Assembly: GCF_037543845.1 (NCBI RefSeq)
Contig: NZ_JBBIFX010000001.1
Span: 1,957,570-2,021,569 of the forward strand
Direction of reading: 5' to 3'
DNA length: 64,000 nt
Origin: Gymnodinialimonas ulvae
GTDB taxonomy: Bacteria > Pseudomonadota > Alphaproteobacteria > Rhodobacterales > Rhodobacteraceae
In this document: positions 8,986 to 18,483 of the stretch, one piece after another
How the letters are laid out: each line of letters opens with the position of its first letter
How positions within the stretch are numbered: position 1 is the stretch's first letter
Translations under genes and position numbers: made by a program
Notes under the pieces: generated by a model
Database searches by the model: none
What the model was told of the DNA's origin: nothing
Seen by the model: the letters and a program-made list of their open reading frames with translations, nothing else

Positions 8986-9681
8986 GTGGATTTGAACGCC
9001 TACGCACGATACGCGCTGTTTGTTGTGCCCTCGAGCGCCTTCTACGCCGCTGGCGCGGCGTGGCTTGGCTGGGATAGCGTTTCGGGGGAAACCGTGGCGC
9101 ATCCGTCGGTGCCGGGCGTGCCGGTCTCGGTCGATGCGCTGACCGAAAAGCCCCGTAAATACGGGCTGCACGGCACGATCAAAGCGCCCTTCGCGCTCGC
9201 CCCTGGACAGACGGAAGCCGCCCTGCGCGCCGCCTGCCGCAGTTTTTGCGCGGACCAGCCCCCAGTGCGTTTGCCCGGCCTCAAGATCACCCGACTGAAC
9301 CGGTTCGTGGCCGCCGTCCCCACTGCGCCATCATCAGAGCTTGGCACCCTCGCCGCCGCCGCCGTCGAAGCGCTCGACCCGTTTCGCGCCCCGTTGACGG
9401 AGGCCGAAATCGCGCGCCGCCGGGCATCTCGTCTCACCGCTGCGCAGGATGCGCTATTGCTGCGCTGGGGCTATCCCTACGTGATGGATGCCTTCCGCTT
9501 TCACCTGACCCTGACCGGTCCGCATCCGCAGGCCGAAGCCCTCCAAAACGCCCTGACGGCGCATCTTGCCCCAACCCTGCCTTCCCCGTTCGACATCACG
9601 GATCTGGCGTTGATGGGTGAGGACGGCGCAGGCCGGTTTCACCTGTTGAACCGCTTCACGCTGGCGGCGCACCCGCGCTAG
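8986..9681 (+). CDS. DUF1045 / 2H phosphodiesterase-like protein
   Basis: About 231 residues with the two His-x-Thr motifs of the 2H phosphoesterase superfamily: LHGTIKAPF (near residue 62) and FHLTLTG (near residue 170). This is the DUF1045 family, often found in phosphonate gene clusters. No phn genes are visible here, so the substrate is unknown. The start is uncertain: GTG 8986 or TTG 8992; a purine-rich stretch lies at 8955-8963. Its stop overlaps that of the convergent catalase-like gene. Confidence 0.75.
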   Translation: MDLNAYARYALFVVPSSAFYAAGAAWLGWDSVSGETVAHPSVPGVPVSVDALTEKPRKYGLHGTIKAPFALAPGQTEAALRAACRSFCADQPPVRLPGLKITRLNRFVAAVPTAPSSELGTLAAAAVEALDPFRAPLTEAEIARRRASRLTAAQDALLLRWGYPYVMDAFRFHLTLTGPHPQAEALQNALTAHLAPTLPSPFDITDLALMGEDGAGRFHLLNRFTLAAHPR

Positions 9682-10784
9682 ACGCCCCAATCCGAGACGT
9701 TGCGATTTTCGTTGTCGGGAATGGGTGGCACCATCCCGAACAGCTTGTAGGACAACAACCGGGCCTTGCGCGCGATCTCGGTATTGGCGCGCATGTAGTT
9801 GAGCGAATTGTAATCAAAGATCGATTGCGCCGGGATCACGCCAAGGGTCTTGGGCATGTTGTTGACCGAAAACGCGGTCATCGTGCTGTCGCGCCAATCA
9901 AGGGTTTCGTCGATGTCGATGATGGCCAGATCCTGCCACGGATGCGCGGCCTCGTCCCACACGACCATGTTGTTGAATACCTCCGGATCCTCGCCCTCGG
10001 CGGCGGGGTGGGTCTGAATCTGCATCAAGTAGCGCGCGCCTTCGCGGGCGACGCGATCCTCGTATTCGTGCTTGAGGTAATTGCGACCGCGCGTCTCGTG
10101 GGGAAGGATGCGCTGATTGCATTGATCCCAGACGCTCGGGTTCGGGTCGATCCCGGTTTCGGGCGCGCCATCGGCGGGCATCACCCGGTACTTGGCGTAG
10201 CGTTTCAGCCCATCGCGCCCGACATACAGAAACGGCGTTTTGCAATAATAGCGCAGGTTGTGGAACGAGCTGGCATGCCGACGCCCGGCCTCCATGCTGC
10301 CCTTCAATCCGTCGGGGTAGCGGCGGTTGAAGTTGCGATATTCGATGCCGTATTTCTCGCGCCGCATCTTGGCGAATTTCAGGAAACTGACCGCGGACCA
10401 GAACAGGCTTGTCTGACCGGTATTCATTTCGATGTCGAAGGGGCTGTCAAATTCGGTATCCGCGAATTTGATCGACATCGACCGGATGCAATTCATCGCA
10501 TCGTCCAGAAACGTGGCCGAGGCATGGCGGATACGCACGGGAAAGACGCGGCCGGGTTCAAAGAAATCATGTTCGGGAAAACTTGGATCATCGACGATGC
10601 GCACCGTCCCGGTCGCGGCGATGCCATTGTCGTGGCTCATTCGTTTGCGGTTCGGCAGGCACAGAAACAGCGCCAGAAGCAGGCCGAATGCCTTGCAATA
10701 GAGCCACAGAACCGCCTTGTCGAAGGCGCGGCGGAGCCAGTAGGACATCATCTGGCCGATGGAAATATTGGCTTTGGTGGTCAA
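9678..10784 (-). CDS. catalase-related heme protein (allene-oxide-synthase-like)
   Basis: A 368-residue protein with the heme-pocket signature of the minimal catalase/cAOS family: distal His in RIRHASAT (His87), an Asn in DIEMNTGQTSLFW (Asn121, matching catalase DIVGNN) and the proximal Tyr in RLLSY (Tyr346). An N-terminal hydrophobic stretch (about 24-44) suggests a membrane anchor. It is much shorter than catalase (about 480). Such proteins convert lipoxygenase hydroperoxides to allene oxides or related epoxides, and the gene directly upstream encodes a lipoxygenase-like protein. The TTG start overlaps that gene's TGA. True catalase or peroxidase activity is an alternative. Confidence 0.75.
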   Translation of the reverse strand: MTTKANISIGQMMSYWLRRAFDKAVLWLYCKAFGLLLALFLCLPNRKRMSHDNGIAATGTVRIVDDPSFPEHDFFEPGRVFPVRIRHASATFLDDAMNCIRSMSIKFADTEFDSPFDIEMNTGQTSLFWSAVSFLKFAKMRREKYGIEYRNFNRRYPDGLKGSMEAGRRHASSFHNLRYYCKTPFLYVGRDGLKRYAKYRVMPADGAPETGIDPNPSVWDQCNQRILPHETRGRNYLKHEYEDRVAREGARYLMQIQTHPAAEGEDPEVFNNMVVWDEAAHPWQDLAIIDIDETLDWRDSTMTAFSVNNMPKTLGVIPAQSIFDYNSLNYMRANTEIARKARLLSYKLFGMVPPIPDNENRNVSDWGV

Positions 10785-13000
10785 ATGTTCGTCCTCGATT
10801 CAATGGCATCGATATCGACGCCGAGGGCTTTGAAGGCGTCGCGCTTTTCTTCGAGGAACCGGGCGAATGTGGGGTTCACGTCGTTTTCCTCGTTCACGGT
10901 GATGAAGCCGTATTCGGTGCGCGACAGAAGGTTGGTGAACCACAGCATTTGGGTGGAGCGGACGAGGTCCGGGGCGATGTCATAATCGGTTTCCGGCGCC
11001 ATGATCCCGCGTGGTTTGTCACCGAACCTGAGCCCGCCGCAGGAATACAGGATCTCGCCCAGATCATCGTATTGATGCTCGTTGATCCAGGTGTGCATGA
11101 AGGTGGCGACCATGATCGCGTATTTGCAGGCGTCCTTGAGATTGTCCCAATCCTCCGGCGCGGCCTGATCGAAGCTTTCGGCGGCCGTGATCCGGGAGAG
11201 GGCGCGGGTCTGGCCGTCGATCACCGGGCGGTCCAGCGTCGGGTCGAAGCTGTACTGACCGCAGTAATATTCCAGCCGTTTGGCGGCCAGATTGCGCCAA
11301 TTCTCGCCCTCGGGCGGGGTGTCGCCGGGGCCGGTGAAGGCCAGCGGCACGGCATGGGTCACAAGGTCTTCGGAGAAGCGGTAGATCTCGTACCAATGGG
11401 CTTTGATGTCGTCGCCGCGACGCTCGAAGAAGTCGTCGACATAGGCGCAGACGACCTCCCAGAACAGGGTTTCGGCCCGGGCATAAAGATGCGCGGGGCT
11501 CAGGACCTCACGCGGTTTCCAGCCTTTCCAATCCTGCAGGCCCATGATGTCGCGCGTGCGCTGGTTGAGCCCCTCTTCGCTCAGCGCCGTGGCCGATTGG
11601 ATATAGCCCCCGATCAGCTTGGCATCGGCGGTATGGTTGATCAGCGACACCTCCTTGAGATGCGGCATCAGAAGGGCGGCCACAGGGTTCAGCTTGAGGT
11701 TGCGATAACACGGCACCGCGAATTGTTCGGCGTTGAGATGGGTGCCGGCGAAATGTTCTTCGACCTCAGTGTTGAACGCGCCGCTGACACGCGCCACGCG
11801 CTTGGCATAGGTCCAGTCGGGATCATCCTTGGGCGTATACACGCGGGTCTGCCATGGGTCGGTGTCCTGCGCCGAAAGTTTGCCGGTCAGGTGAATTTCG
11901 ACGGGTTCGGGCAAGCCGTTGCGCTTCATGCGGAACAAGATATCGACATCGGGCAATGCGTAGATTTCGTTGTGATCGTACCAACAGGCCCCGAAATAGC
12001 GCATCCAGTAGTGGCTTTTACGACCGGTGTCGGGCACGAAATGGCCGCGGTTCATGCCGTTCATCATCCGCTCGCCGAACCAATCGTCGCCGCGCGTATA
12101 GCCGGGCAGTTTGCGTTCGATGCAGGTGGTCAGGTTAACGGGGTAGTCGGCCTGAATCTGCGGGATCGTCAGGGTGCCGGGGTCAAAGTCGATCTGGTCG
12201 AGATGCTTGATCTTGGTCAGCTCGATGGGAATAACCTGCGAGATGAGGGCATCGACGCGCCCTTCGCTGTAGGCCTCGGGCGCGTGTGTGGTGGTGTCGA
12301 CATGAGCGCGCGGCGTGTAGGCGCCTTCGCGGTAGCGCCAGAAATCGAGCCGTAACGTCCGCAAGTCATAATCCATCCCGATCAGGTCCGAGGGTTTGAT
12401 CGGCATCCGCTTCCACACGTCGAAATGGAAATGCGGCTCGTTCTCCTTGAAATAGACGCGGGTGGTGGTGTGCACCTCGAAATAGGTCCGGCGCATCAAC
12501 AGCGCGCGCGCCTGTCGCAGGTCGAACGGCAGACGGAACTGACCATCGCGGTCGGTGCGGGTCTGTCCAAGCTTGCGCCAACCGCCAAGCCACGTCCGGC
12601 CCCAGAACTCCAGATGCAGATGATGGATCGGCGCGCCCTGTCCCCGGTCGCCCGCAAAGATCACACGACCCGTCAGATGGCTGTCGACGCGGTTGCACCA
12701 GATTTCGTCGCGGCGCGGGAACAGGGCCGCGAAGACTTGCTTTACCGTGCGCCGGAACGCTTTCCACTTCTCGAACGCCCATTCCGCGAGGATGGTGATC
12801 GGGTTCGAGATGATCTTGGACCGCCCGACCTCCAGGTGATTGATCGAGCGCATGCGCGGGGTGAAAAAGCTGTCGCCATACTTGTACTCGACCTGCGTCT
12901 CGCGCCTGGCCTCTTCGATGATCTCGCGGATCGCGGCGGCATCGGCGGGCGTGGCGCCTGGTGTCAAATCCGCGTCGGCCAGCGTGTTCTCAACATTCAT
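10781..13000 (-). CDS. lipoxygenase-like protein with N-terminal transthyretin-like domain
   Basis: A 739-residue protein. Residues about 108-200 look like a prealbumin/transthyretin-type beta sandwich (GRVIFAGDRG, then TDRDGQFRLPFD). From about 285 it follows lipoxygenases: WFGERMMNGMNRG, then WTYAKRVARV followed by EEHFAGTHLNAEQFAV and LLMPHLKEV with IN. Near 635 it has FMHTWINEHQYDD (His and Asn iron ligands), and it ends in Ile. In a gapless alignment, the first iron-ligand His is Thr411, an unusual loss. ATG at 13000 overlaps the upstream cyclase stop (ATGA), and its TGA overlaps the catalase-like start. Function is inferred as fatty-acid dioxygenation, if the site is active. Confidence 0.78.
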   Translation of the reverse strand: MNVENTLADADLTPGATPADAAAIREIIEEARRETQVEYKYGDSFFTPRMRSINHLEVGRSKIISNPITILAEWAFEKWKAFRRTVKQVFAALFPRRDEIWCNRVDSHLTGRVIFAGDRGQGAPIHHLHLEFWGRTWLGGWRKLGQTRTDRDGQFRLPFDLRQARALLMRRTYFEVHTTTRVYFKENEPHFHFDVWKRMPIKPSDLIGMDYDLRTLRLDFWRYREGAYTPRAHVDTTTHAPEAYSEGRVDALISQVIPIELTKIKHLDQIDFDPGTLTIPQIQADYPVNLTTCIERKLPGYTRGDDWFGERMMNGMNRGHFVPDTGRKSHYWMRYFGACWYDHNEIYALPDVDILFRMKRNGLPEPVEIHLTGKLSAQDTDPWQTRVYTPKDDPDWTYAKRVARVSGAFNTEVEEHFAGTHLNAEQFAVPCYRNLKLNPVAALLMPHLKEVSLINHTADAKLIGGYIQSATALSEEGLNQRTRDIMGLQDWKGWKPREVLSPAHLYARAETLFWEVVCAYVDDFFERRGDDIKAHWYEIYRFSEDLVTHAVPLAFTGPGDTPPEGENWRNLAAKRLEYYCGQYSFDPTLDRPVIDGQTRALSRITAAESFDQAAPEDWDNLKDACKYAIMVATFMHTWINEHQYDDLGEILYSCGGLRFGDKPRGIMAPETDYDIAPDLVRSTQMLWFTNLLSRTEYGFITVNEENDVNPTFARFLEEKRDAFKALGVDIDAIESRTNI

Positions 13001-16000
13001 CACGTCTCTCCCGTCGGCGGCGTCTTTTCAAAACGGTCTGCAAAAAACATCGGGATGCGCCCTTTGCCCTTGGCGGCAAGCTCACCCCGGTCTGAAAAAT
13101 CGAATTTGTGCTGCACCAAATCGCGGGTCGCCTGGGACACGTTGACCTGTCCCACCTCTCCGGCGGTCTCAATTCGTGCAGCGGTGTTAACGGTGTCTCC
13201 CCAAAGATCGTATTGAAATTTCTTCAATCCGACAATGCCGGCGACCACGGGCCCGGTGTGCACCCCGATGCGCAGACCCATCCCGTACCCCTCGCCCGAC
13301 GCATTGCGCGCGGCCATGAAGTCGCGGATATCGAGGGCTGCGTTGATCACATCTTCGGCGTGGGTCGAGTTGGGCACCGGCAGCCCGCCGACGGCCATGA
13401 ACGCATCGCCGATGGTCTTGATCTTCTCGATCCGGCGCTTTTCACAGATCAGGTCGAACGCTTTGAAACAGGCGTCGATCTCACGCACCAGCGCATCGGG
13501 TTCCAGGCGCGCGGCCAGATCGGTGAAGCCTTCGAAATCCGTCATCAGAACGGTCACGCGGTCATAATGGCGGGCCTCGGCGCGACCATTGGCCTTGAGT
13601 TCCTTGGCCGTCTCAGAAGGCAGAATGTTCAGAAGCAATTCATCGGTTTTCTGCTGTTCAAGGGCCAGTTCGGCGGTGCGTTCGCTGACCTTTTGTTCCA
13701 GTTGCGCATAGAGCGTCGCGTTGTCGATGGAGACCGCGATCTGCCCCGACAACAGCGTCAGAAGATCGACCCGGTCGCGGGTGAAGGCCCCCGCGGCGAG
13801 GTTGTTTTCAAGATATAGCACACCCACCCGTTTGCCCTGGTTCAGGATCGGGACCGCAAGGATCGACTTCGGCTGCTGCTCCGCCAGGTAGCTTTGCCCG
13901 CGCAGGCGCGCGTCGCTGGCCGCATCGGTGATCACAACTGGCTCGCCCGTGCGGTGGACGAATTGCGCAATCGGCACCGACAGCAGGGCCTGATCTTCCA
14001 GCGGGGTGCCTTGCATTACCTCGATTTCGGTACCGCCCGCATCGCCGCTGGCCTGAATGCGCAGGCCGTCCTCGCCGTCCTGTGACAGAAGCAAGAAGCC
14101 CCGCTGCGCGCCCGCGTTTTCAAGAACCAGACGCATCAGCACCGACAACAGCGCCGAGAACTGCACCTGCGACGAGATCGTGGTGGACGCCTTCAGCACC
14201 GTCGCGATATCCAGCGCCGCGCCGTCGATCCGGTCGGTGTCCGCGCTCAATTCCACGGCTGCGGCCGAGCGGTCCTTGGACAGGTATTTCGGGAACGCAT
14301 CGGCCAGGTCGCGCAACTTCGCCCCCGCGCCCCACTCGCGGTAGGTCGTATAGGCAGCCTTGAGGTGAAATTCGGCCAACACCGGGCGTTCGCTGGCGGC
14401 GTAAAACCGGCCCGCCAGTTCAAAAGCAAGCGCCTGTTCATGGATGTAATCATGGGCAGAGGCCCCCGCGATGGCCCGGTCATAGGCCAGCCGCGCCGCG
14501 TTGGCGCGCCCGTGGATCCGCGCCCATTCGGCGGCACAAAGATCGTATTTGTGCGCGTAGTTTTCGGGCGCAAAGCGCGACCAGCGTTTGAGCTTCGCAA
14601 TGTCGTGCCGCGCGCGCGCCAGATACCCCAGCCGTGCCCGCCCGGAGGTCGCCTCCGACAGCGCCATCAGGCTCAGCGCTTCGTAGAAATGGTGGTTCGG
14701 GACCTCGAACTTGGCCAGAACCGCATCCAACAACGCCCGTGACGCCGCAGCATCCCGCGCGGCATTCTCGAACCGGCGAAAATAGGTGTTCAGGATCAGC
14801 TTGTTGAAATGAATGAAAAACGTGCCGGTCTTGTCGCTGCGTTCGGTGTTCTGGGCGAGCATGACGTCTTCGTCATAGGCCTCCCCAACCAGGCGGACCG
14901 GGTCTTTCGAGCGACCCATGAAATTCTGCATCGCCTGCAGGAAAACCTGATTGTAGTTGAAATTCGTCTCTTGCTTGAGCTGTTGATACTGCTTGCTGTA
15001 GGCGGTGGTTTCCTCGGCAATCCGGGCCAGTGGACGGCCGCAAAGGTAGGCCTGAATGCAATAGATATTCGTGTTCACGCAGGCGAATTCGATCAGGCCG
15101 GTTTCCATGCCGATCTGGAAGGATTGCTGCAACGGGCGCAGCGTCTCGCGCACGTGCCGGTTCCAGTGAAAGATCAACCCGTAGGGCGTGACGTAGATCT
15201 GCGCCTTCCACTCCTTGGCGTTGAGTTTCTCCAAAAGCTCCAGCGCCAGCTTCCCGTAGCGATCGCCCGTGCGCATTGCGCCCAACACACCGCACATCAA
15301 CACCCCGTAAGAGCCATAGGCGAAGCACGACACCGGGTGATTGCCGTACCGCAACGACAGCCGCATCATGCGAAACACCAAAAGCGGCACCAGATTGGGC
15401 CGGCCCCAATAGACTGACGACATGATGTCCGCGATGATCCGCATCACAGCACTCTTGCGCGGATCAGTCATCGGCGGCAGCGCCATGAGATCATCGTTGC
15501 TGCGTCCGCGCAGGGCGAAATACGTGGTGCTCAGATCGCGGATGACATGGCCGAAATGCGGCGATTTGGGAAAGGTCTCGCCAAGGTTGGCGAGCAATTC
15601 CAACCCGGTCTCTATCGCCTCGTCGAAGCGGTTTTCGGCCTTATAGGCGAGGATGCGGATCTCGTAGGGTTTGACCAGTTCAAGGATATCCTGCGAACGG
15701 GCCACAACCTCGCGGAACCAGCCGTCCATCCGGTCGAAATCCCCGCTCAGATACGCGGCTTCGGTCGCCTCGGTGTGCAGCGCAAGCGTCAGGTCATAGG
15801 TCTCGGCCCAGGGCGCATCGCCGGGCCCCACCAAGGCAATCCCCGTTGACAGATAGTCCAACGCCGTCGGAAACGCCGCGTTCAACTTCGCGCGCCGCCC
15901 CGCATCAAGGTTGAGCTGCGCAAGCGCCAGCCGCTCGTCCGGATCTTGCAGCAAATCTCGCGCCAGGTTCAGCTGGTTGGCGATCTCGAAGATCCGCGCC

Positions 16001-18093
16001 GGGTCCTCTGTGCGGGCGTCATGGCCCTGCAAAACCTGACCGATGCGCAGATGCGTGCGCTGCTTGGTGGCCGTGTCGATCAGCGCATAGACCGCTTGCT
16101 GAATACGGTCATGGCTGAACTTGTACTGCACGCCACCCAGCGGCAGGATCAATCCGTTGGCCAGCGCGGGTTTCAGCTGCGCGGCCATGTCTTCGACCGT
16201 CTCGCCGCTGACCCAACCCAGCGTTTCCAGATCGAAACTGTTGCCCAGGCAGGCTGCCATGTGCAGGCGTTCCTGCGTGCCCGCCTCCAACCGCCGCACC
16301 TTGGCCGCCATAAGCTCCACCGCCGTATCCGCGATGGATTTCTGCGCGATCTTGTCCGCATCCCAACGCCAGCATTTGCCGTCGAAATCGAAGGCCAGCA
16401 GCCCCTCTTCCGCGAACGACGTCATGAATTCGCGGGCAAAGAACGCATTGCCCTGCGTCTTGTCGAAGACCAGCTGCGCAAGCGGCGCGACATCGTCCAC
16501 CGACGCATGCAGCGCATCCGACAGCATCTGCGTGACCGAGCCCTGCGAGAGCGCCCTTACCGTGATGCGATCGGGGGTCAGTCCGGTCTCCGTGACCTCT
16601 TCGACCATGCGGACAAAGCCATGGGTCGGGTCGACCTCGTTGTCACGAAACGCGCAGATCAGCATCAGGTGACCGCCATCGGGATCGGTGACCAGCGCCT
16701 GCAACAACGCAAGCGACGCGCTATCGGCCCATTGCAGATCGTCGATGAAGACCACCAGCGGATGATCGGCGCGGCACAGCACCCGCACGAATTTGCGGAA
16801 CATGTAGATGCACCGGTTCTGCGCCTCCGCCCCGCCCACATCCGGGATCTCCGGCTGCGCTCCGACCAGGTGTTCGAGGTTCGGCAGAAGGTTGGTCAAC
16901 ACCCGCCCCTCCTCACCCAGCGCCGCGCGCATCTCCTGCCGCAGGGGGGCCAGAGCGGTCTCGGGTTCGCTCAGCAAGGTATCAAGAAGCTGCGTAAAGG
17001 CCTCCAGCACCGCGAAATACGGCGTCGCGCGCTGCAATTGGTCGAACTTGCCGGCGCAGAAATATCCCGCCCGCGCGGTGATCGGGCGATGTACCTCATG
17101 GACCAGCGCGGTCTTTCCGGTGCCGGACGACCCGCCGACCAGAACCAGCCCTCGCGCCCCGTCCGCGGTGCGCTCGAACGCCTGCAGGAGGCGGTCGACC
17201 TCGGCCCCGCGCCCATAGAGCTTTTGCGGCAGCCGGAACGTCGCGGAGAAATCCTCCGCCCCCAACTCGAAGCCCGCCGCTGCCGCGCCGCCGCGCTCGA
17301 ACGCCGACAGGCACCGCGTCAGATCGGTATGCAGGCCGCGTGCCGATTGGTACCGCGCATCGGCGTTCTTGTTGAGCAGCTTGGCCACGATATCCGACAG
17401 CGCCTGCGGTACCTGCGGGTTCAATTCGGTCAGCGCGCGGGGGATCTGCGCCAGATGCGCATGGACCAGCTCCAGCGTATCACGCCCGGCGAATGGCGGC
17501 ACCCCGGCCAGCATCTCATAGAGCGTCACCCCAAGCGAATAGAGGTCACTGCGGTGATCCACGACCCGGTTCATGCGCCCCGTCTGCTCGGGCGAGACAT
17601 AAGCCAGCGTGCCGTGGATCTGACCCGGATTGCCGACGTAGGGCTGCTTGAGGTTGAGGTTCGTGGCATTGCCGAAATCGATCAGCGACACATGCCGGTC
17701 CTGCAGATCCACGATCAGGTTCTGCGGCGTGACATCCTTGTGGATGATGTTGCGGGCATGGATCTTCGCCAAGGCCTCCGCTGCGGAAATCGCGATATGC
17801 AGCGCGTCGGCGATGTCATCCTGTTTGCCCTTGAACGCAGCATCCAGCGGCTCGCCCGGCACCCATTCCAGGATCATCGCATGGCGGTTGTGTTCGCGCG
17901 TCTTGTCCAGCGCCCGGCGCGTGCCCTCGGGCGATAGTTCCGTCAGGATGTCGTATTCGTTGTAGAATTGCGCGATGTCGTCGGGGGTCGGGAATTCGTA
18001 ATTCAACACCTTCACGGCATGCGCCGGCCCCGCCCCGGCGCTGCGGCGAAAGACCTTGGATTTAGGGCTGTCGTGGATCAGGCGATCGGGCAT
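13000..18093 (-). CDS. Ser/Thr kinase - AAA ATPase - TPR - GAF - adenylate cyclase
   Basis: A 1697-residue multidomain sensor. The N-terminal kinase domain (1-260) has HAVKVL (Lys28), a catalytic loop with HKD instead of HRD (118-120), DFG at 139 and a YVSPEQ motif. A STAND/AAA ATPase follows, with Walker A GGSSGTGKT near 320 and FIDDLQWAD. Then come a long helical TPR-like middle, a GAF domain (about 1330-1480) and a C-terminal class III cyclase with metal Asp in TDFEGFT, KTIGDAF and a DLWGDTVNTAARIE segment. The cyclase residues look intact. Its stop is fused by overlap to the lipoxygenase gene, so it is the first gene of that operon. Confidence 0.92.
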   Translation of the reverse strand: MPDRLIHDSPKSKVFRRSAGAGPAHAVKVLNYEFPTPDDIAQFYNEYDILTELSPEGTRRALDKTREHNRHAMILEWVPGEPLDAAFKGKQDDIADALHIAISAAEALAKIHARNIIHKDVTPQNLIVDLQDRHVSLIDFGNATNLNLKQPYVGNPGQIHGTLAYVSPEQTGRMNRVVDHRSDLYSLGVTLYEMLAGVPPFAGRDTLELVHAHLAQIPRALTELNPQVPQALSDIVAKLLNKNADARYQSARGLHTDLTRCLSAFERGGAAAAGFELGAEDFSATFRLPQKLYGRGAEVDRLLQAFERTADGARGLVLVGGSSGTGKTALVHEVHRPITARAGYFCAGKFDQLQRATPYFAVLEAFTQLLDTLLSEPETALAPLRQEMRAALGEEGRVLTNLLPNLEHLVGAQPEIPDVGGAEAQNRCIYMFRKFVRVLCRADHPLVVFIDDLQWADSASLALLQALVTDPDGGHLMLICAFRDNEVDPTHGFVRMVEEVTETGLTPDRITVRALSQGSVTQMLSDALHASVDDVAPLAQLVFDKTQGNAFFAREFMTSFAEEGLLAFDFDGKCWRWDADKIAQKSIADTAVELMAAKVRRLEAGTQERLHMAACLGNSFDLETLGWVSGETVEDMAAQLKPALANGLILPLGGVQYKFSHDRIQQAVYALIDTATKQRTHLRIGQVLQGHDARTEDPARIFEIANQLNLARDLLQDPDERLALAQLNLDAGRRAKLNAAFPTALDYLSTGIALVGPGDAPWAETYDLTLALHTEATEAAYLSGDFDRMDGWFREVVARSQDILELVKPYEIRILAYKAENRFDEAIETGLELLANLGETFPKSPHFGHVIRDLSTTYFALRGRSNDDLMALPPMTDPRKSAVMRIIADIMSSVYWGRPNLVPLLVFRMMRLSLRYGNHPVSCFAYGSYGVLMCGVLGAMRTGDRYGKLALELLEKLNAKEWKAQIYVTPYGLIFHWNRHVRETLRPLQQSFQIGMETGLIEFACVNTNIYCIQAYLCGRPLARIAEETTAYSKQYQQLKQETNFNYNQVFLQAMQNFMGRSKDPVRLVGEAYDEDVMLAQNTERSDKTGTFFIHFNKLILNTYFRRFENAARDAAASRALLDAVLAKFEVPNHHFYEALSLMALSEATSGRARLGYLARARHDIAKLKRWSRFAPENYAHKYDLCAAEWARIHGRANAARLAYDRAIAGASAHDYIHEQALAFELAGRFYAASERPVLAEFHLKAAYTTYREWGAGAKLRDLADAFPKYLSKDRSAAAVELSADTDRIDGAALDIATVLKASTTISSQVQFSALLSVLMRLVLENAGAQRGFLLLSQDGEDGLRIQASGDAGGTEIEVMQGTPLEDQALLSVPIAQFVHRTGEPVVITDAASDARLRGQSYLAEQQPKSILAVPILNQGKRVGVLYLENNLAAGAFTRDRVDLLTLLSGQIAVSIDNATLYAQLEQKVSERTAELALEQQKTDELLLNILPSETAKELKANGRAEARHYDRVTVLMTDFEGFTDLAARLEPDALVREIDACFKAFDLICEKRRIEKIKTIGDAFMAVGGLPVPNSTHAEDVINAALDIRDFMAARNASGEGYGMGLRIGVHTGPVVAGIVGLKKFQYDLWGDTVNTAARIETAGEVGQVNVSQATRDLVQHKFDFSDRGELAAKGKGRIPMFFADRFEKTPPTGET

Positions 18094-18483
18094 CGGTGGT
18101 GTTCTCTGCCGACACGTGCGCGCCGGTCTTGCGGTGTCTCGTGGTGTCTGGGGGCATCTGAACGCCCCGCAAAAGTGATCCGGCCAAAGCAGGGCACGCG
18201 CAACGCGGCCCCAAATCCTATCCCTTTGAACTCATAAACACTTGGCCTGAACTGAAATCCTGCCACGATCCCCGCGCCTCAGGCGAGAGGAAAGGCGGCA
18301 TAATCCTTGTTCTTTGCAAGAATTAACCAAACCGTGGTTTTTTTGTGGTCGCACACGCACCCGCGCGGCCGAGACCGCCCGCCCCGCAACATCTGGCCCT
18401 GGAACATCTGGAATTGTCGCAAATTCCATGCAAGGCTTTGCGCGAGGGCGGCAGACGACCGCCCAAACAAGGGAGGACTTACC
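18094..18483. other. divergent intergenic region between cyclase operon and tct operon
   Basis: 390 bp with no convincing gene. It must hold the minus-strand promoter of the kinase-cyclase/lipoxygenase operon and the plus-strand promoter of the TctCBA transporter. A small perfect inverted repeat TTCTT-TGC-AAGAA lies at 18310-18322, and a weak AACCA/TGGTT hairpin followed by seven T at about 18327-18344 could attenuate plus-strand transcription. Neither is strong evidence alone. Confidence 0.4.

Noticed and set aside
10583..12355. Plus-strand frame of 590 codons opposite the lipoxygenase gene
   Set aside because: No ribosome site or family pattern; the opposite strand carries clear lipoxygenase motifs.
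15946..17937. Plus-strand frame of about 660 codons opposite the kinase-cyclase gene
   Set aside because: Repetitive Arg/Gln/His composition and no domain; antisense shadow of a strongly supported gene.
18327..18344. Terminator or attenuator hairpin before tctC
   Set aside because: The stem is only five base pairs; mentioned in the region entry but not called.
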